Positions 52,196 to 60,592 of a stretch of DNA of 64,000 bases are shown here, piece by piece. Location of the stretch: contig NZ_BOOH01000021.1 in the NCBI RefSeq assembly GCF_016863135.1, positions 310,001-374,000 on the forward strand, written 5' to 3'. Made by a program: the position numbers and the translations under genes. The stretch comes from Planobispora longispora. Its GTDB lineage: Bacteria; Actinomycetota; Actinomycetes; Streptosporangiales; Streptosporangiaceae. A model generated the notes under the pieces. That model was given only the letters and a program-made list of their open reading frames with translations. It was not told where the DNA came from and searched no databases. Each line of letters begins with the position of its first letter. Position 1 is the stretch's first letter.

Positions 52196-54583
52196 ATGAC
52201 GACGAAGCTGTTCGGCGAGCCGGTCCAGCGGCGGGAGGACCCCCGGCTGCTCACCGGGCGGGGCCGCTACCTGGACGACCTCGGGCCGGACGCGCTGGCG
52301 GCGGCGTTCGTCCGCTCCCCGCACGCGCACGCGCTGATCCGCGACATCGACGTCTCCGACGCGCTCGACGTGGACGGGCTGGTGGCGATCTACACCTGGG
52401 AGGACCTGCCGGACCGGCTCGCCGAGCCGCTCCCGCTGCTCATCCCGCACCCGGCGCTGACCCACGGCCGCACCGCCCACCCGCTGGCCCGCGAGCGGGT
52501 CCGGCACGTCGGCGAGCCGGTCGTGATGGTCGTCGCCCGCGACCGCTACCTGGCCGAGGACGCCTGCGCGCTCATCCGGGTGGACTACGAGGTCCTCAAG
52601 CCCGTGGTGGGCGTGGAGGAGGCGGCGCAGGGCGCGCGGCTGGTCCACGACGACGTGCCGGGCAACGTCGGGGCGCACCTGGTCCAGGAGGCGCCCGCGG
52701 CCGACGGCCGCGACGCGCGCGAGCTCATCGAGGACGCGCCGCACACCCTGGCCTTCCGGCTGGACGTCGAGCGCAGCGCGTCCATGCCGCTGGAGGGGCG
52801 CGGCGTCTACGCCCGCTGGGACGCCGACGACTCCTCCCTGCGGGTCTACTCCAGCACCCAGACCTCCACCAGCGTCCGGATGGCCGTGGCCGCCAAGCTC
52901 GGCCTGCCGCTGCCCAAGGTCGAGGTGATCGCGCCGGACGTGGGCGGCGGGTTCGGCGTGAAGATCGTGCACCCGTGGCCGGAGGAGGTCCTCGTGCCGT
53001 GGGCGGCGATGCTGCTCGGCCGCGAGGTCAAGTGGGCCGAGGACCGGCGCGAGCATTTCATCTCCTCGGCGCACGAGCGGGCGCAGGTGCAGTTCGTCCG
53101 GGTCGGCTTCGACGACGACGGACGGCTGCTCGGCCTGGAGGTGACCATCCTGCACGACCACGGCGCCTACACGCCGTACGGGATCATCGTGCCGATCATC
53201 ACCTCCACCCAGCTGCCGGGGCCGTACAAGCTGGGGGCCTACCGGGTCGAGTTCTCCTCCGTCTACACCAACACCGTGCAGGTCACGCCGTACCGGGGGG
53301 CGGGCCGCCCGCAGGCGGTGTTCTGCATGGAGCGCACGATGGACCGCATCGCCGCCCATCTCGGCCTGGACCGTACGGCGGTGCGCGCGGCCAACTTCAT
53401 CCAGCCCGACGAGTTCCCCTACGACCAGGGGCTGACCTTCCAGGACGGCCGCCCGCTGATCTACGACAGCGGGGACTACCCCGAGTCGCTGCGGATGCTC
53501 AAGGAGCTGATCGGCTGGGACGCCTTCCCGGCGGAGAAGGAGCGGGCCGCGGCCGAGGGCCGGCGCATCGGCATCGGCGTCGGCTGCTACGTCGAGGGCA
53601 CCGGCGTCGGGCCGTACGAGGGCGGCCACGTCCAGATCACCTCCGACGGCCGGGTGCACGTCTCCACCGGTCTCACCTCGCAGGGCCAGGGGCACGAGAC
53701 CGTCTTCGCGCAGATCGCCGCGACCGAGCTGGGCGTGCCGCTGGAACGGGTCTCGGTCGTCACCGGCGACACCCGCAGGTTCGGCTACGCGGTCGGCACC
53801 TTCGCCTCGCGCGCCGCGGTGATGAGCGGCAACGCGATCGCGCTGGCCTGCCGGAAGGTCCGGGAGAAGGCGCTGCGGATCGCCGCCGACGCGCTGGAGG
53901 CCGACCCCCGGGACCTGGAGATCACCGACGGCATGGTGCACGTCGCCGGCTCCCCGGGCGCCGCGATCCCGCTGGCGACCGTGGCGGTGCTGTCCAACCC
54001 GCTGCGCTACGCCTTCGACGCGGAGGCGGCGCGCGCCACGCAGTTCGCGGGCGCGTCGTCGCCGGACCGGCCGCCGGTGGACGAGGGCGAGGAGCCGGGC
54101 CTGGAGGGACGCGACTACTACTCGCCGATCCGCTCGACCTTCGCCTCCGGCATGCACGCCGCGATCGTGGAGACCGACCCGCTCACCGCCGAGATCCGCA
54201 TCCTGCGCTACGCCGTCGTCCACGACTGCGGCAACCTCGTCAACCCGATGATCGTCGAGGGGCAGATCCACGGCGGCGTCGCCCAGGGCGTCGGCGGCGC
54301 GCTGTACGAGCGGATGGTCTACGACGGCCACGGGCAGCTGCTCAACGCCTCGTTCATGGACTTCCTGATGCCGTACGCGACGGAGGTCCCGAAGGTGGAG
54401 ACCGCGCACCTGCAGACCCCGTCCCCGCTCAACCCGCTCGGCATCAAGGGCGCCGGGGAGGCGGGGGTCATCCCGGTCTCGGCGGTGATCGCCTCGGCGG
54501 TCGAGGACGCCGAGGGCATCCCGATCACCAGGATGCCGCTGTCCCCGTCCGAGCTGTTCGACCTGCGCCGCGCCGCCTCCTGA
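52196..54583 (+). CDS. molybdenum-binding large subunit of a xanthine dehydrogenase-type hydroxylase
   Basis: A 795-residue catalytic subunit that binds molybdopterin cytosine dinucleotide. It starts with GEPVQRREDPRLLTGRGRYLDDL; later blocks are IAPDVGGGFGVK, VTPYRGAGRPQA, GLTSQGQGHETVFAQIAA and the C-terminal IKGAGEAGVIP with the catalytic Glu. The CO-dehydrogenase active-site loop AYRCSFR is replaced by PYRGAGR, so it is not a true CO dehydrogenase. Together with the permease it probably oxidises a purine or another N-heterocycle. It lies 58 bp behind the 2Fe-2S gene. No XdhC-type maturation factor is in the window. Confidence 0.92.
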   Translation: MTTKLFGEPVQRREDPRLLTGRGRYLDDLGPDALAAAFVRSPHAHALIRDIDVSDALDVDGLVAIYTWEDLPDRLAEPLPLLIPHPALTHGRTAHPLARERVRHVGEPVVMVVARDRYLAEDACALIRVDYEVLKPVVGVEEAAQGARLVHDDVPGNVGAHLVQEAPAADGRDARELIEDAPHTLAFRLDVERSASMPLEGRGVYARWDADDSSLRVYSSTQTSTSVRMAVAAKLGLPLPKVEVIAPDVGGGFGVKIVHPWPEEVLVPWAAMLLGREVKWAEDRREHFISSAHERAQVQFVRVGFDDDGRLLGLEVTILHDHGAYTPYGIIVPIITSTQLPGPYKLGAYRVEFSSVYTNTVQVTPYRGAGRPQAVFCMERTMDRIAAHLGLDRTAVRAANFIQPDEFPYDQGLTFQDGRPLIYDSGDYPESLRMLKELIGWDAFPAEKERAAAEGRRIGIGVGCYVEGTGVGPYEGGHVQITSDGRVHVSTGLTSQGQGHETVFAQIAATELGVPLERVSVVTGDTRRFGYAVGTFASRAAVMSGNAIALACRKVREKALRIAADALEADPRDLEITDGMVHVAGSPGAAIPLATVAVLSNPLRYAFDAEAARATQFAGASSPDRPPVDEGEEPGLEGRDYYSPIRSTFASGMHAAIVETDPLTAEIRILRYAVVHDCGNLVNPMIVEGQIHGGVAQGVGGALYERMVYDGHGQLLNASFMDFLMPYATEVPKVETAHLQTPSPLNPLGIKGAGEAGVIPVSAVIASAVEDAEGIPITRMPLSPSELFDLRRAAS

Positions 54584-54750
54584 GGCGTCGCGGGGACGGT
54601 TTTCCCGGCCGGTTGCGCGTCCGGTCACGGATGTGTTGCCGATCGGGTGCAAAGAACACGGAAAACCGCTCAGCTCCCGGCCTCCCGGTCCGATGAGATC
54701 CCCTGCCACGGATCGGCGGACGACAGGAAGTCGGGAGGAGCAGGGAAGCG

Positions 54751-55635
54751 ATGGACAACAGACTGGGAACGGCGGCGCGGACCGGATGGGTCGTCCTCGC
54801 CGTGACGCTGCTGCTGGGAGTGATCTTCTCCGCGCCCGCCTCGGCCGCTCCCCGGATGAAGGCCGCGACGGCGGGGACCCGGGCGATGTGGCTGTGGGAC
54901 ATCGGCACGGCACGCCCGGCCGACGTGCTGAGCTGGGCGCGCACCCGGGGCGTGCGGGAGATCTTCGTTCACGCCGGTCCGCGGCTGCCCTCCGACACCG
55001 CCCGGCTGACCCGGATCCGGGAGCTGAAGCGCGGCGCGGACAAGTACGGGATCCGCCTGAGCGCGCTGGGCGGCGACCCGGCGTGGACCACCGACCACGC
55101 GGCGGCGCGGGCCTGGCAGCGGGCCGTCCTCGGCACCGGGCTGTTCGCCGGCAGCCACGTCGACGTGGAGCCGTACGCCCTGCCGGGCTGGCAGACCGAC
55201 CAGGCCACGCTGGTCACGGGCCTGCTGCGGATGCTGCAGCTGCTGCAGGCCGACAACCCGCGCCCGCTGGAGGCCGACATCCCGTTCTGGTACCACACGA
55301 TCCCCGCCGGGCCGGGCGTCACGCTGGCCGACGCGGTGCTGGCACGGGTCAACGCGGTCACCGTCATGAGCTACCGCGACACCGTCACCGGCCCCAACTC
55401 GATGATGGACGTCAGCGCCGACATCCTCACCCGCGGGACGAAGGCGGGCAAGCCGGTCCGGCTGTCCACCGAGACCACCCAGCTGGCCGACTGCGCCCAC
55501 TGCACCTTCTACGAGGAGGGCTCCGCGCGGATGAGCGCGGCCCTGACGGCGGTGGACACGGCCGCCCGGGCGTACCCGGCCTTCGCCGGCGTCGCGGTCC
55601 ACCACTACGCGTCCTGGCGGACGATGAAGCCCTGA
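54751..55635 (+). CDS. secreted TIM-barrel-like protein, unknown
   Basis: A 294-residue exported protein. The signal peptide is RTGWVVLAVTLLLGVIFSAPASAA. The mature part has AMWLWDIGTARPADVLSWARTRGVREIFVHAGP, HVDVEPYALPGWQTDQATLVTGLLRMLQLL, DIPFWYHTIPAG and VNAVTVMSYRDT, a pattern of barrel strands with acidic residues at the ends like glycosyl hydrolases. A DVEP motif could supply catalytic acids. Two Cys (CAHC) lie near the C-terminus. I do not recognise a named family. It stands alone between convergent and co-directional genes. Confidence 0.8.
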   Translation: MDNRLGTAARTGWVVLAVTLLLGVIFSAPASAAPRMKAATAGTRAMWLWDIGTARPADVLSWARTRGVREIFVHAGPRLPSDTARLTRIRELKRGADKYGIRLSALGGDPAWTTDHAAARAWQRAVLGTGLFAGSHVDVEPYALPGWQTDQATLVTGLLRMLQLLQADNPRPLEADIPFWYHTIPAGPGVTLADAVLARVNAVTVMSYRDTVTGPNSMMDVSADILTRGTKAGKPVRLSTETTQLADCAHCTFYEEGSARMSAALTAVDTAARAYPAFAGVAVHHYASWRTMKP

Positions 55636-55686
55636 CCGGTCTTCCGCGAGGGCGGGGAGATCGCCCCGGCCCGGATCGGCCGCGCG

Positions 55687-57918
55687 TCAGCTCAGCGCCT
55701 CGACCCGGGCCGGGACGTGCTTGTGCCAGGGGGTTCCCACGTAGGGATCGCGGTCCTCGAGGGAGGTCAGCTCGTTGGGGGCGACGCCGGTCACCGTGCC
55801 GGCGTAGTCCAGCCCGAGGCCGTTGGGGAGCGAGACGTGTCCGGGCTGGAGGCTGTCGGTCAGCTCCACCGTGACCTCGGCGCTGCCCCGGCGGGTGGTC
55901 AGCCGGGCGGGCCCGCCGTCGGCCAGGCCGAGGGCGGCGGCGTCGTCGGGGTTGACGCGCAGCACGCCCGCGCCGTCGCGGCGGCGCCAGGCGGGGTCGC
56001 GCACGATGGTGTTGGCCGTGAACGCCCGGCGCTCCCCGGCGGAGAGCACGAACGGGAAGGCGGGGTCGGAACGCGGCGTCCCGCCGAGCCGGGAGATCTC
56101 CTCCAGCAGTTCGGGGATCGCGAGGTGGATCTTCCCGTCCGGCGTGCCGACGCGGGCGAGCGCGTCACCCGGCTCGTCGACCGCGAAGACCACGCCCGAC
56201 CGGCTCCGCAGGATGGCGTCGAACAGGTTGTCGCCCAGTTCCAGCCCCTCACCGGGGATCCCGGCCCGCCGCACGGCCTGCGGGTGGGCGAAGGCGACCT
56301 TGTGCGCCAGCGCCCACAGGGACGCCGCCGCGGCGGAGCCGTCGGGCAGGGACGGGCCGAGGGCGCGGTACAGCGCGACCGGGGCGACCGTGGCGAGCGC
56401 GGGGTCGGCGGCCGCCGCGGACAGGAACGCCTCGGCGAACGCGGCCCGGCCCCGGGACAGCGCCTCGCGCAGCGCGGTGAGGTCGGGGACCGCGCCGATC
56501 GCCTCGCAGAGCCGGGCGTGGATCTCGGGCTCGGGCAGCAGGTCCGAGCCCGGCGGCGGGTCCAGCACCGGGGCGCGCAGGTGGAAGTAGTTCGCCGGGG
56601 TCTCGAAGTTGAAGAACGTCGCCTCCCACTTCTCGAACTGGGTGGGCGCGGGGAGCACGTAGTCCGCCAGCCGCGCGGTCTCGGTCATGGCGACGTCGAC
56701 GACCACCAGCAGGTCCAGCGCCTCCAGCGCCTCGCGCATCCGCGCCGAGTCGGCCAGCGAGTGCGCGGGGTTGGCCGTCTCCACGAACATCGCCCGGTAG
56801 CGGGCGGGGTGGTCGGTGAGGATCTCCTCCGGGATCACGTTGCACGGGACGAGGCCGGAGACGATGCGGGCCCCGGCCACCGGGCTGAAGCGGTCGCGCC
56901 GGGGGCCCCAGTGGGAGAAGGAGATCATCGGGGCGAACGGGATGGGCGGGTTGTTCGTGCCGGCCCGGCCGAAGTTCCCGGTGAGCAGGTAGATCAGGTT
57001 GTCGAGGTAGCTGTTCAGGGTCGAGTGCGGGGACATCTGCACGCCCAGGTCCTCGTGGACGGCGACGCTGCGGGCGGCGGCGATCCGCCGGGCCGTGCCG
57101 CGGATCAGCCCCTCGGGGACGCCGCAGCCCGTCGCGTACTCCGCCACCGGGACCTCGGAGAGGACCGTCGTGACCTCGTCGAGCCCCACGGCGTGCCGGG
57201 CCAGCCACTCGGCGGCGATCAGGTCCTCCTGGACGAGGACGGCCGCCAGGGCGGTCAGCAGAAGGGCGTCGGTGCCGGGCCGTACCCGCAGGTGGATGTC
57301 CGCCAGCTCGGCGGTCTCCGTGCGGCGCGGGTCCACCACGATCAGGCAGCGGCCCGGGTCGCGGGCGATCTCGCGCAGCGTGGGGCGGGCCTGCGGGAAG
57401 CCGTGCGACTGCCAGGGGTTCTTGCCGATGAACAGCGCCACCTCGCAGTGCTCGAAGTCGCCGACGGCCACGTTGCCGTACATCCGGTCCCCGACCCAGA
57501 ACTGGCCGGTCTTCTCCTGGGCCAGGGCGTTGGAGCGGTAGCGGGCGCCGAGGGCGCGCATGAACGACCCCGCGTAGGAGCCGCCGAGGTGGTTGCCCTG
57601 CCCGCCGCCGCCGTAGTAGAAGATCGACTCCCCGCCGCCGGCGTCCCGTACGGCCGTGAACCGCTGGGCCACCTCCCGGATGGCGGTGTCCCAGTCGATC
57701 CGCTCGAACGTGCCGTCCGGGCGGCGGCGGAGCGGGTGGGTCAGCCGGTCGGCGCCGTTCTGGTAGTGGTCGAGCCGGAGTGGTTTCTCGCACGCGTAGC
57801 CCTGGGAGGAGGGGTGGGCCTTGTCCCCCCGGATGCGGTCGAACCGCCGCCCGTCGAGGCGGATCTCGATGCCGCAGTTGCACGCGCACAACACGCAGGC
57901 GGTGGGCTTCCAGTCCAT
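55687..57918 (-). CDS. molybdopterin oxidoreductase, DMSO-reductase superfamily
   Basis: A 743-residue enzyme with bis-MGD and one [4Fe-4S] cluster. The cluster ligands are Cys8, Cys11, Cys15 and Cys43 (CVLCACNCG and YACEKP). The body has DWDTAIREVAQRF, ALFIGKNPWQSHG, VVDPRRTETAELADIHLRVRPGTDALLLTAL and the C-terminal MGD domain ending VSLPNGLGLDYAGTVTGVAPNELTS. At the place of the molybdenum ligand (Cys, Ser, Sec or Asp in known enzymes) alignment by eye puts Glu135 (LAQEKTGQFW). No partner subunit is adjacent and no Tat signal is seen, so it should be cytosolic. Its substrate is unknown. Confidence 0.87.
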   Translation of the reverse strand: MDWKPTACVLCACNCGIEIRLDGRRFDRIRGDKAHPSSQGYACEKPLRLDHYQNGADRLTHPLRRRPDGTFERIDWDTAIREVAQRFTAVRDAGGGESIFYYGGGGQGNHLGGSYAGSFMRALGARYRSNALAQEKTGQFWVGDRMYGNVAVGDFEHCEVALFIGKNPWQSHGFPQARPTLREIARDPGRCLIVVDPRRTETAELADIHLRVRPGTDALLLTALAAVLVQEDLIAAEWLARHAVGLDEVTTVLSEVPVAEYATGCGVPEGLIRGTARRIAAARSVAVHEDLGVQMSPHSTLNSYLDNLIYLLTGNFGRAGTNNPPIPFAPMISFSHWGPRRDRFSPVAGARIVSGLVPCNVIPEEILTDHPARYRAMFVETANPAHSLADSARMREALEALDLLVVVDVAMTETARLADYVLPAPTQFEKWEATFFNFETPANYFHLRAPVLDPPPGSDLLPEPEIHARLCEAIGAVPDLTALREALSRGRAAFAEAFLSAAAADPALATVAPVALYRALGPSLPDGSAAAASLWALAHKVAFAHPQAVRRAGIPGEGLELGDNLFDAILRSRSGVVFAVDEPGDALARVGTPDGKIHLAIPELLEEISRLGGTPRSDPAFPFVLSAGERRAFTANTIVRDPAWRRRDGAGVLRVNPDDAAALGLADGGPARLTTRRGSAEVTVELTDSLQPGHVSLPNGLGLDYAGTVTGVAPNELTSLEDRDPYVGTPWHKHVPARVEALS

Positions 57919-58144
57919 TCCGGCTCCCTGTGTTTGATTTGTGAACTCAGGCTAGCCGAAGAGGGTTCCGTTGTCTGCGGTCGATTTCGCCCGGAACGGC
58001 CCCGCCGGCGGCCGACGCGCGCGCCCGCCCGGGCCGCGACCCGTTCAGCCACCTGCAAGCGGGCTGCCAGTGTGACCCGGGATTCTCGTGTTCACGCTGC
58101 GCATCAGCGATTCAGCACGACACGTAAGAAAAGCGAGATGAGAA

Positions 58145-58699
58145 ATGGCGACCACGGTCAGTCTCCCCCCGAAGATCAGCCTCTCCACCCTCAACGGCCG
58201 CCATCACAAGCCCGCGCTCATGTTCTACCTGGCCATCGTGATAGGCCACTGGGCCGAGCATGTGGTCCAGGCCGTCCAGGTCTACGTGTGGGGCTGGCCG
58301 CTGAGCGAGGCCCGGGGCGTGCTCGGCATCCCCTTCCCGTGGCTGGTGACCTCGGAGTGGATGCACTACGGGTACGCGCTGATCATGCTCGTGGGTCTCA
58401 TCATGCTGCGCAAGGGCTTCGCCGGCAGGTCGCGCACGTGGTGGAACATCTCCCTGGGCATCCAGGCGTGGCACCACCTGGAGCACCTGCTGCTGCTCCT
58501 GCAGAAGCTCAGCGGCCTGTACCTGATGGGCAAGCCGGCCCCGACGAGCCTCCTGCAGCTGGTCCTGCCCAGGATGGAGCTGCACCTGTTCTACAACGCC
58601 CTCGTCTTCGTGCCCATGGTGGTCGCGATGCTGCTCCACCGCAGCTCCGAGCACGGGGCCGGGGCCTCCTGCACCTGCGCCGTCGCGCCCAGGTCATGA
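58145..58699 (+). CDS. His-rich four-helix membrane protein
   Basis: A 184-residue membrane protein with about four hydrophobic segments. His residues cluster at membrane borders: IGHWAEHVVQAV, MHYGYALIMLV, WHHLEHLLLLLQ and MELHLFYNALVF. The pattern could bind heme or a di-metal site. The C-terminus carries two Cys (SCTCAV). It is divergent from the molybdopterin oxidoreductase and overlaps the next gene as ATGA. I do not recognise a named family. Confidence 0.8.
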   Translation: MATTVSLPPKISLSTLNGRHHKPALMFYLAIVIGHWAEHVVQAVQVYVWGWPLSEARGVLGIPFPWLVTSEWMHYGYALIMLVGLIMLRKGFAGRSRTWWNISLGIQAWHHLEHLLLLLQKLSGLYLMGKPAPTSLLQLVLPRMELHLFYNALVFVPMVVAMLLHRSSEHGAGASCTCAVAPRS

Positions 58700-59169
58700 C
58701 GGTTGCGAAACGACGTCCGGGCGCGTTCGACCTGGCTCTGGTCGTCATGGGGTTGCTGATGCTGCTCGCGTCCGTCCCCGAGATCGGTCCCTCCATCCGG
58801 GCCGCGCGCGCCGACGGGGTGAGCGGCGTGTTCACCGCCGAGGAACTGCGGTGCGTCCAGCATCCCGGGCACGAGTCCTGCGTCTGGGCCGGGGACTTCG
58901 CCTCCGCCGACGGACGGATCCTGCGGCCCGGTGTCGAGCTGTACGGCAGCGACCGCGACACGCTCACCGCCGGGCAGACCACCCCGGCCGTGGACACGGG
59001 GCGCGCGACCCGCGTCTACGGACCGGGCGGCTCGGGGGAGTGGATGTTCACCATCCTGCTCGCGCTGGCCGGGCTGGCGGTGCTGACCGCGGTCGCCGGA
59101 CGCGTGCGGCGGCCGCGTGACCGAGGGAGTGCGCGCGCGGTCATGGTGGCCGCGCCGCAGGAGGCATGA
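58696..59169 (+). CDS. small membrane protein with an extracytoplasmic loop
   Basis: A 157-residue protein with two membrane segments (FDLALVVMGLLMLLASVPEIG and WMFTILLALAGLAVLTAVAG) that enclose a loop of about 85 residues with two Cys (LRCVQHPGHESCVWAGDF), probably a disulfide. The C-terminus is basic. The ATG at 58696 overlaps the stop of the His-rich membrane protein, so the two are made together and may form a complex. The function is unknown. Confidence 0.78.
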   Translation: MTVAKRRPGAFDLALVVMGLLMLLASVPEIGPSIRAARADGVSGVFTAEELRCVQHPGHESCVWAGDFASADGRILRPGVELYGSDRDTLTAGQTTPAVDTGRATRVYGPGGSGEWMFTILLALAGLAVLTAVAGRVRRPRDRGSARAVMVAAPQEA

Positions 59170-59216
59170 GGTCCGTACGGCGTCCGCGATGACCATCGGC
59201 CGGGGCGGCGGGCCCG

Positions 59217-60401
59217 TCAGGTCGGCGCCGGGCCGGCGGCGGGGACGATGACCGTGAAGCAGCTGCCGGGATCGGCGGGGGTGTACCGCACGTCCCCGCC
59301 GTGGGCGAGGGCCAGCTCCCGGGTGATCCACAGTCCCAGCCCGACCGACTCGGGGCTGGTGTCGGCGCTGCTGAACCGGGCGAACAGCAGATCCCGCTTG
59401 TCCCTGGGCACGCCGGGGCCGTGGTCGCGCACGTGGATGGCGACCATGCCGTGACCGGTGGGTTCGGCGCTGATGACGATCGGCGGAGCGCCGTGCCGGA
59501 TGGCGTTGGCGGCGAGGTTGACCAGGATCTGCTCCAGCCGCTGCGGGTCGACCCGGACGGTCAGGTCGTCGCTCACCGCCACGCCCACCGGGGCGGTGAG
59601 GTAGCCGACGGCCTCGTCGACCGCGGGGCGCAGCGGGATGGAGTGCAGGTCGAGCTGGAGGCCGCGGCTGTCGACCCGTTCGGCGTCCAGCAGGCTGGCG
59701 GCCAGCCGCCGGATCCGGTTGGTCTGCCGCAGGGCCATGGCGATGAGCTCGTGCCGCTGTCCTTCCGCCAGGTCGCCGTCGTCCTCGTCCAGGGTCTCCA
59801 GGGCGAACTGCACCGAGGTCAGCGGGGAGCGCACGTCGTGGGCGAGGGTGGCGGTCAGCGCCGCCCGCCAGCGCTCCATGCGCCGGATCGTGTCGCGGTC
59901 CCGCCGCTGGTGGTCCATCTGCCGGGAGAGCAGAACGCCCACGCTCATCACCGCGGGGACGAACATCACCGCACCACTGATCACCAGTGCCCCGCGGTGG
60001 TCGAGGACCAGCGGGGTCACGTAGGCCACCCCGGCGACCGGTCCCAGAATCAGCACGGCCGCGGTCGAGAAATGCAGCCCCACCCAGACGAAGAGCAGGG
60101 TGAGGAAGGGCGCGGTGCCGATCGAGCCCCCCTGGAACGTTCCGGTGCAGTAGGCGAGCAGCAGCAGCACGGGCAGGCACAGCGCCAGGGGCGCGCGCGG
60201 ATCGAGGCGGCCCCAGGGGATCCACCACGTCGCCACGGCCGTGATCGCGGCGAGCAGGGAGACCACGAGGAGCTTGCCCTTCTCGCCGGGAGGCGCCGTC
60301 AGCAGTCCCACGACGGCCAGGACCGCTCCGAGCGTGAACACCATCGCCATCTGCCGCGCGGCGTGCTCCGGTCCTTCCCCGAGTATGGACCTCTCCTCCA
60401 T
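59217..60401 (-). CDS. orphan sensor histidine kinase
   Basis: A 394-residue kinase with about six membrane segments in the first 180 residues (FTLGAVLAVVGLL, LLVVSLLAAITAVATWWI, LALCLPVLLLLAYC and others). The HisKA box is ATLAHDVRSPLTSVQFALE with the phospho-His; the ATPase domain has VNLAANAIRHG, VRDHGPGVP and VGLGLWITRELALAHGG. The ATG at 60401 follows GGGGGG; ATGs at 60413 and 60416 are alternatives. No response regulator is adjacent, so the partner is elsewhere. Confidence 0.88.
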   Translation of the reverse strand: MEERSILGEGPEHAARQMAMVFTLGAVLAVVGLLTAPPGEKGKLLVVSLLAAITAVATWWIPWGRLDPRAPLALCLPVLLLLAYCTGTFQGGSIGTAPFLTLLFVWVGLHFSTAAVLILGPVAGVAYVTPLVLDHRGALVISGAVMFVPAVMSVGVLLSRQMDHQRRDRDTIRRMERWRAALTATLAHDVRSPLTSVQFALETLDEDDGDLAEGQRHELIAMALRQTNRIRRLAASLLDAERVDSRGLQLDLHSIPLRPAVDEAVGYLTAPVGVAVSDDLTVRVDPQRLEQILVNLAANAIRHGAPPIVISAEPTGHGMVAIHVRDHGPGVPRDKRDLLFARFSSADTSPESVGLGLWITRELALAHGGDVRYTPADPGSCFTVIVPAAGPAPT

Positions 60402-60507
60402 CAGACCCCCCATCATCGGCTTCCCCAACCCTCCACCATAACAACCGGCGACAGTGAGACGACACTGGGTGATTTCCGGGGCCCGTCCGGCGCGGGACGC
60501 CGGCCAA

Positions 60508-60553
60508 GCGGATCGTCCGGCCAGGGAGGTCGTCCGGCCAGGCGGGTCGTGCG
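60508..60553. repeat. 17-bp imperfect tandem repeat
   Basis: Two and a half copies of a unit containing TCGTCCGGCCAGG lie head to tail between the histidine kinase start and the MFS gene stop. No gene is visible in this 190-bp gap. Confidence 0.6.
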
Positions 60554-60592
60554 GGGAAGCCGGGAGGACGGCCTGCCCGGCGGGCGGGAAGG

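Noticed and set aside
52196-54583. Carbon-monoxide dehydrogenase large subunit
   Set aside because: The AYRCSFR active-site loop is absent; the position reads PYRGAGR as in other hydroxylases.
52118-54913. 931-codon minus-strand frame opposite the molybdenum large subunit
   Set aside because: A shadow frame; no recognisable domain and it spans a gene end.
55717-58695. N-terminal extension of the frame that ends at 59169
   Set aside because: Upstream of 58696 the frame is a shadow of the molybdopterin oxidoreductase; the ATGA overlap defines the real start.
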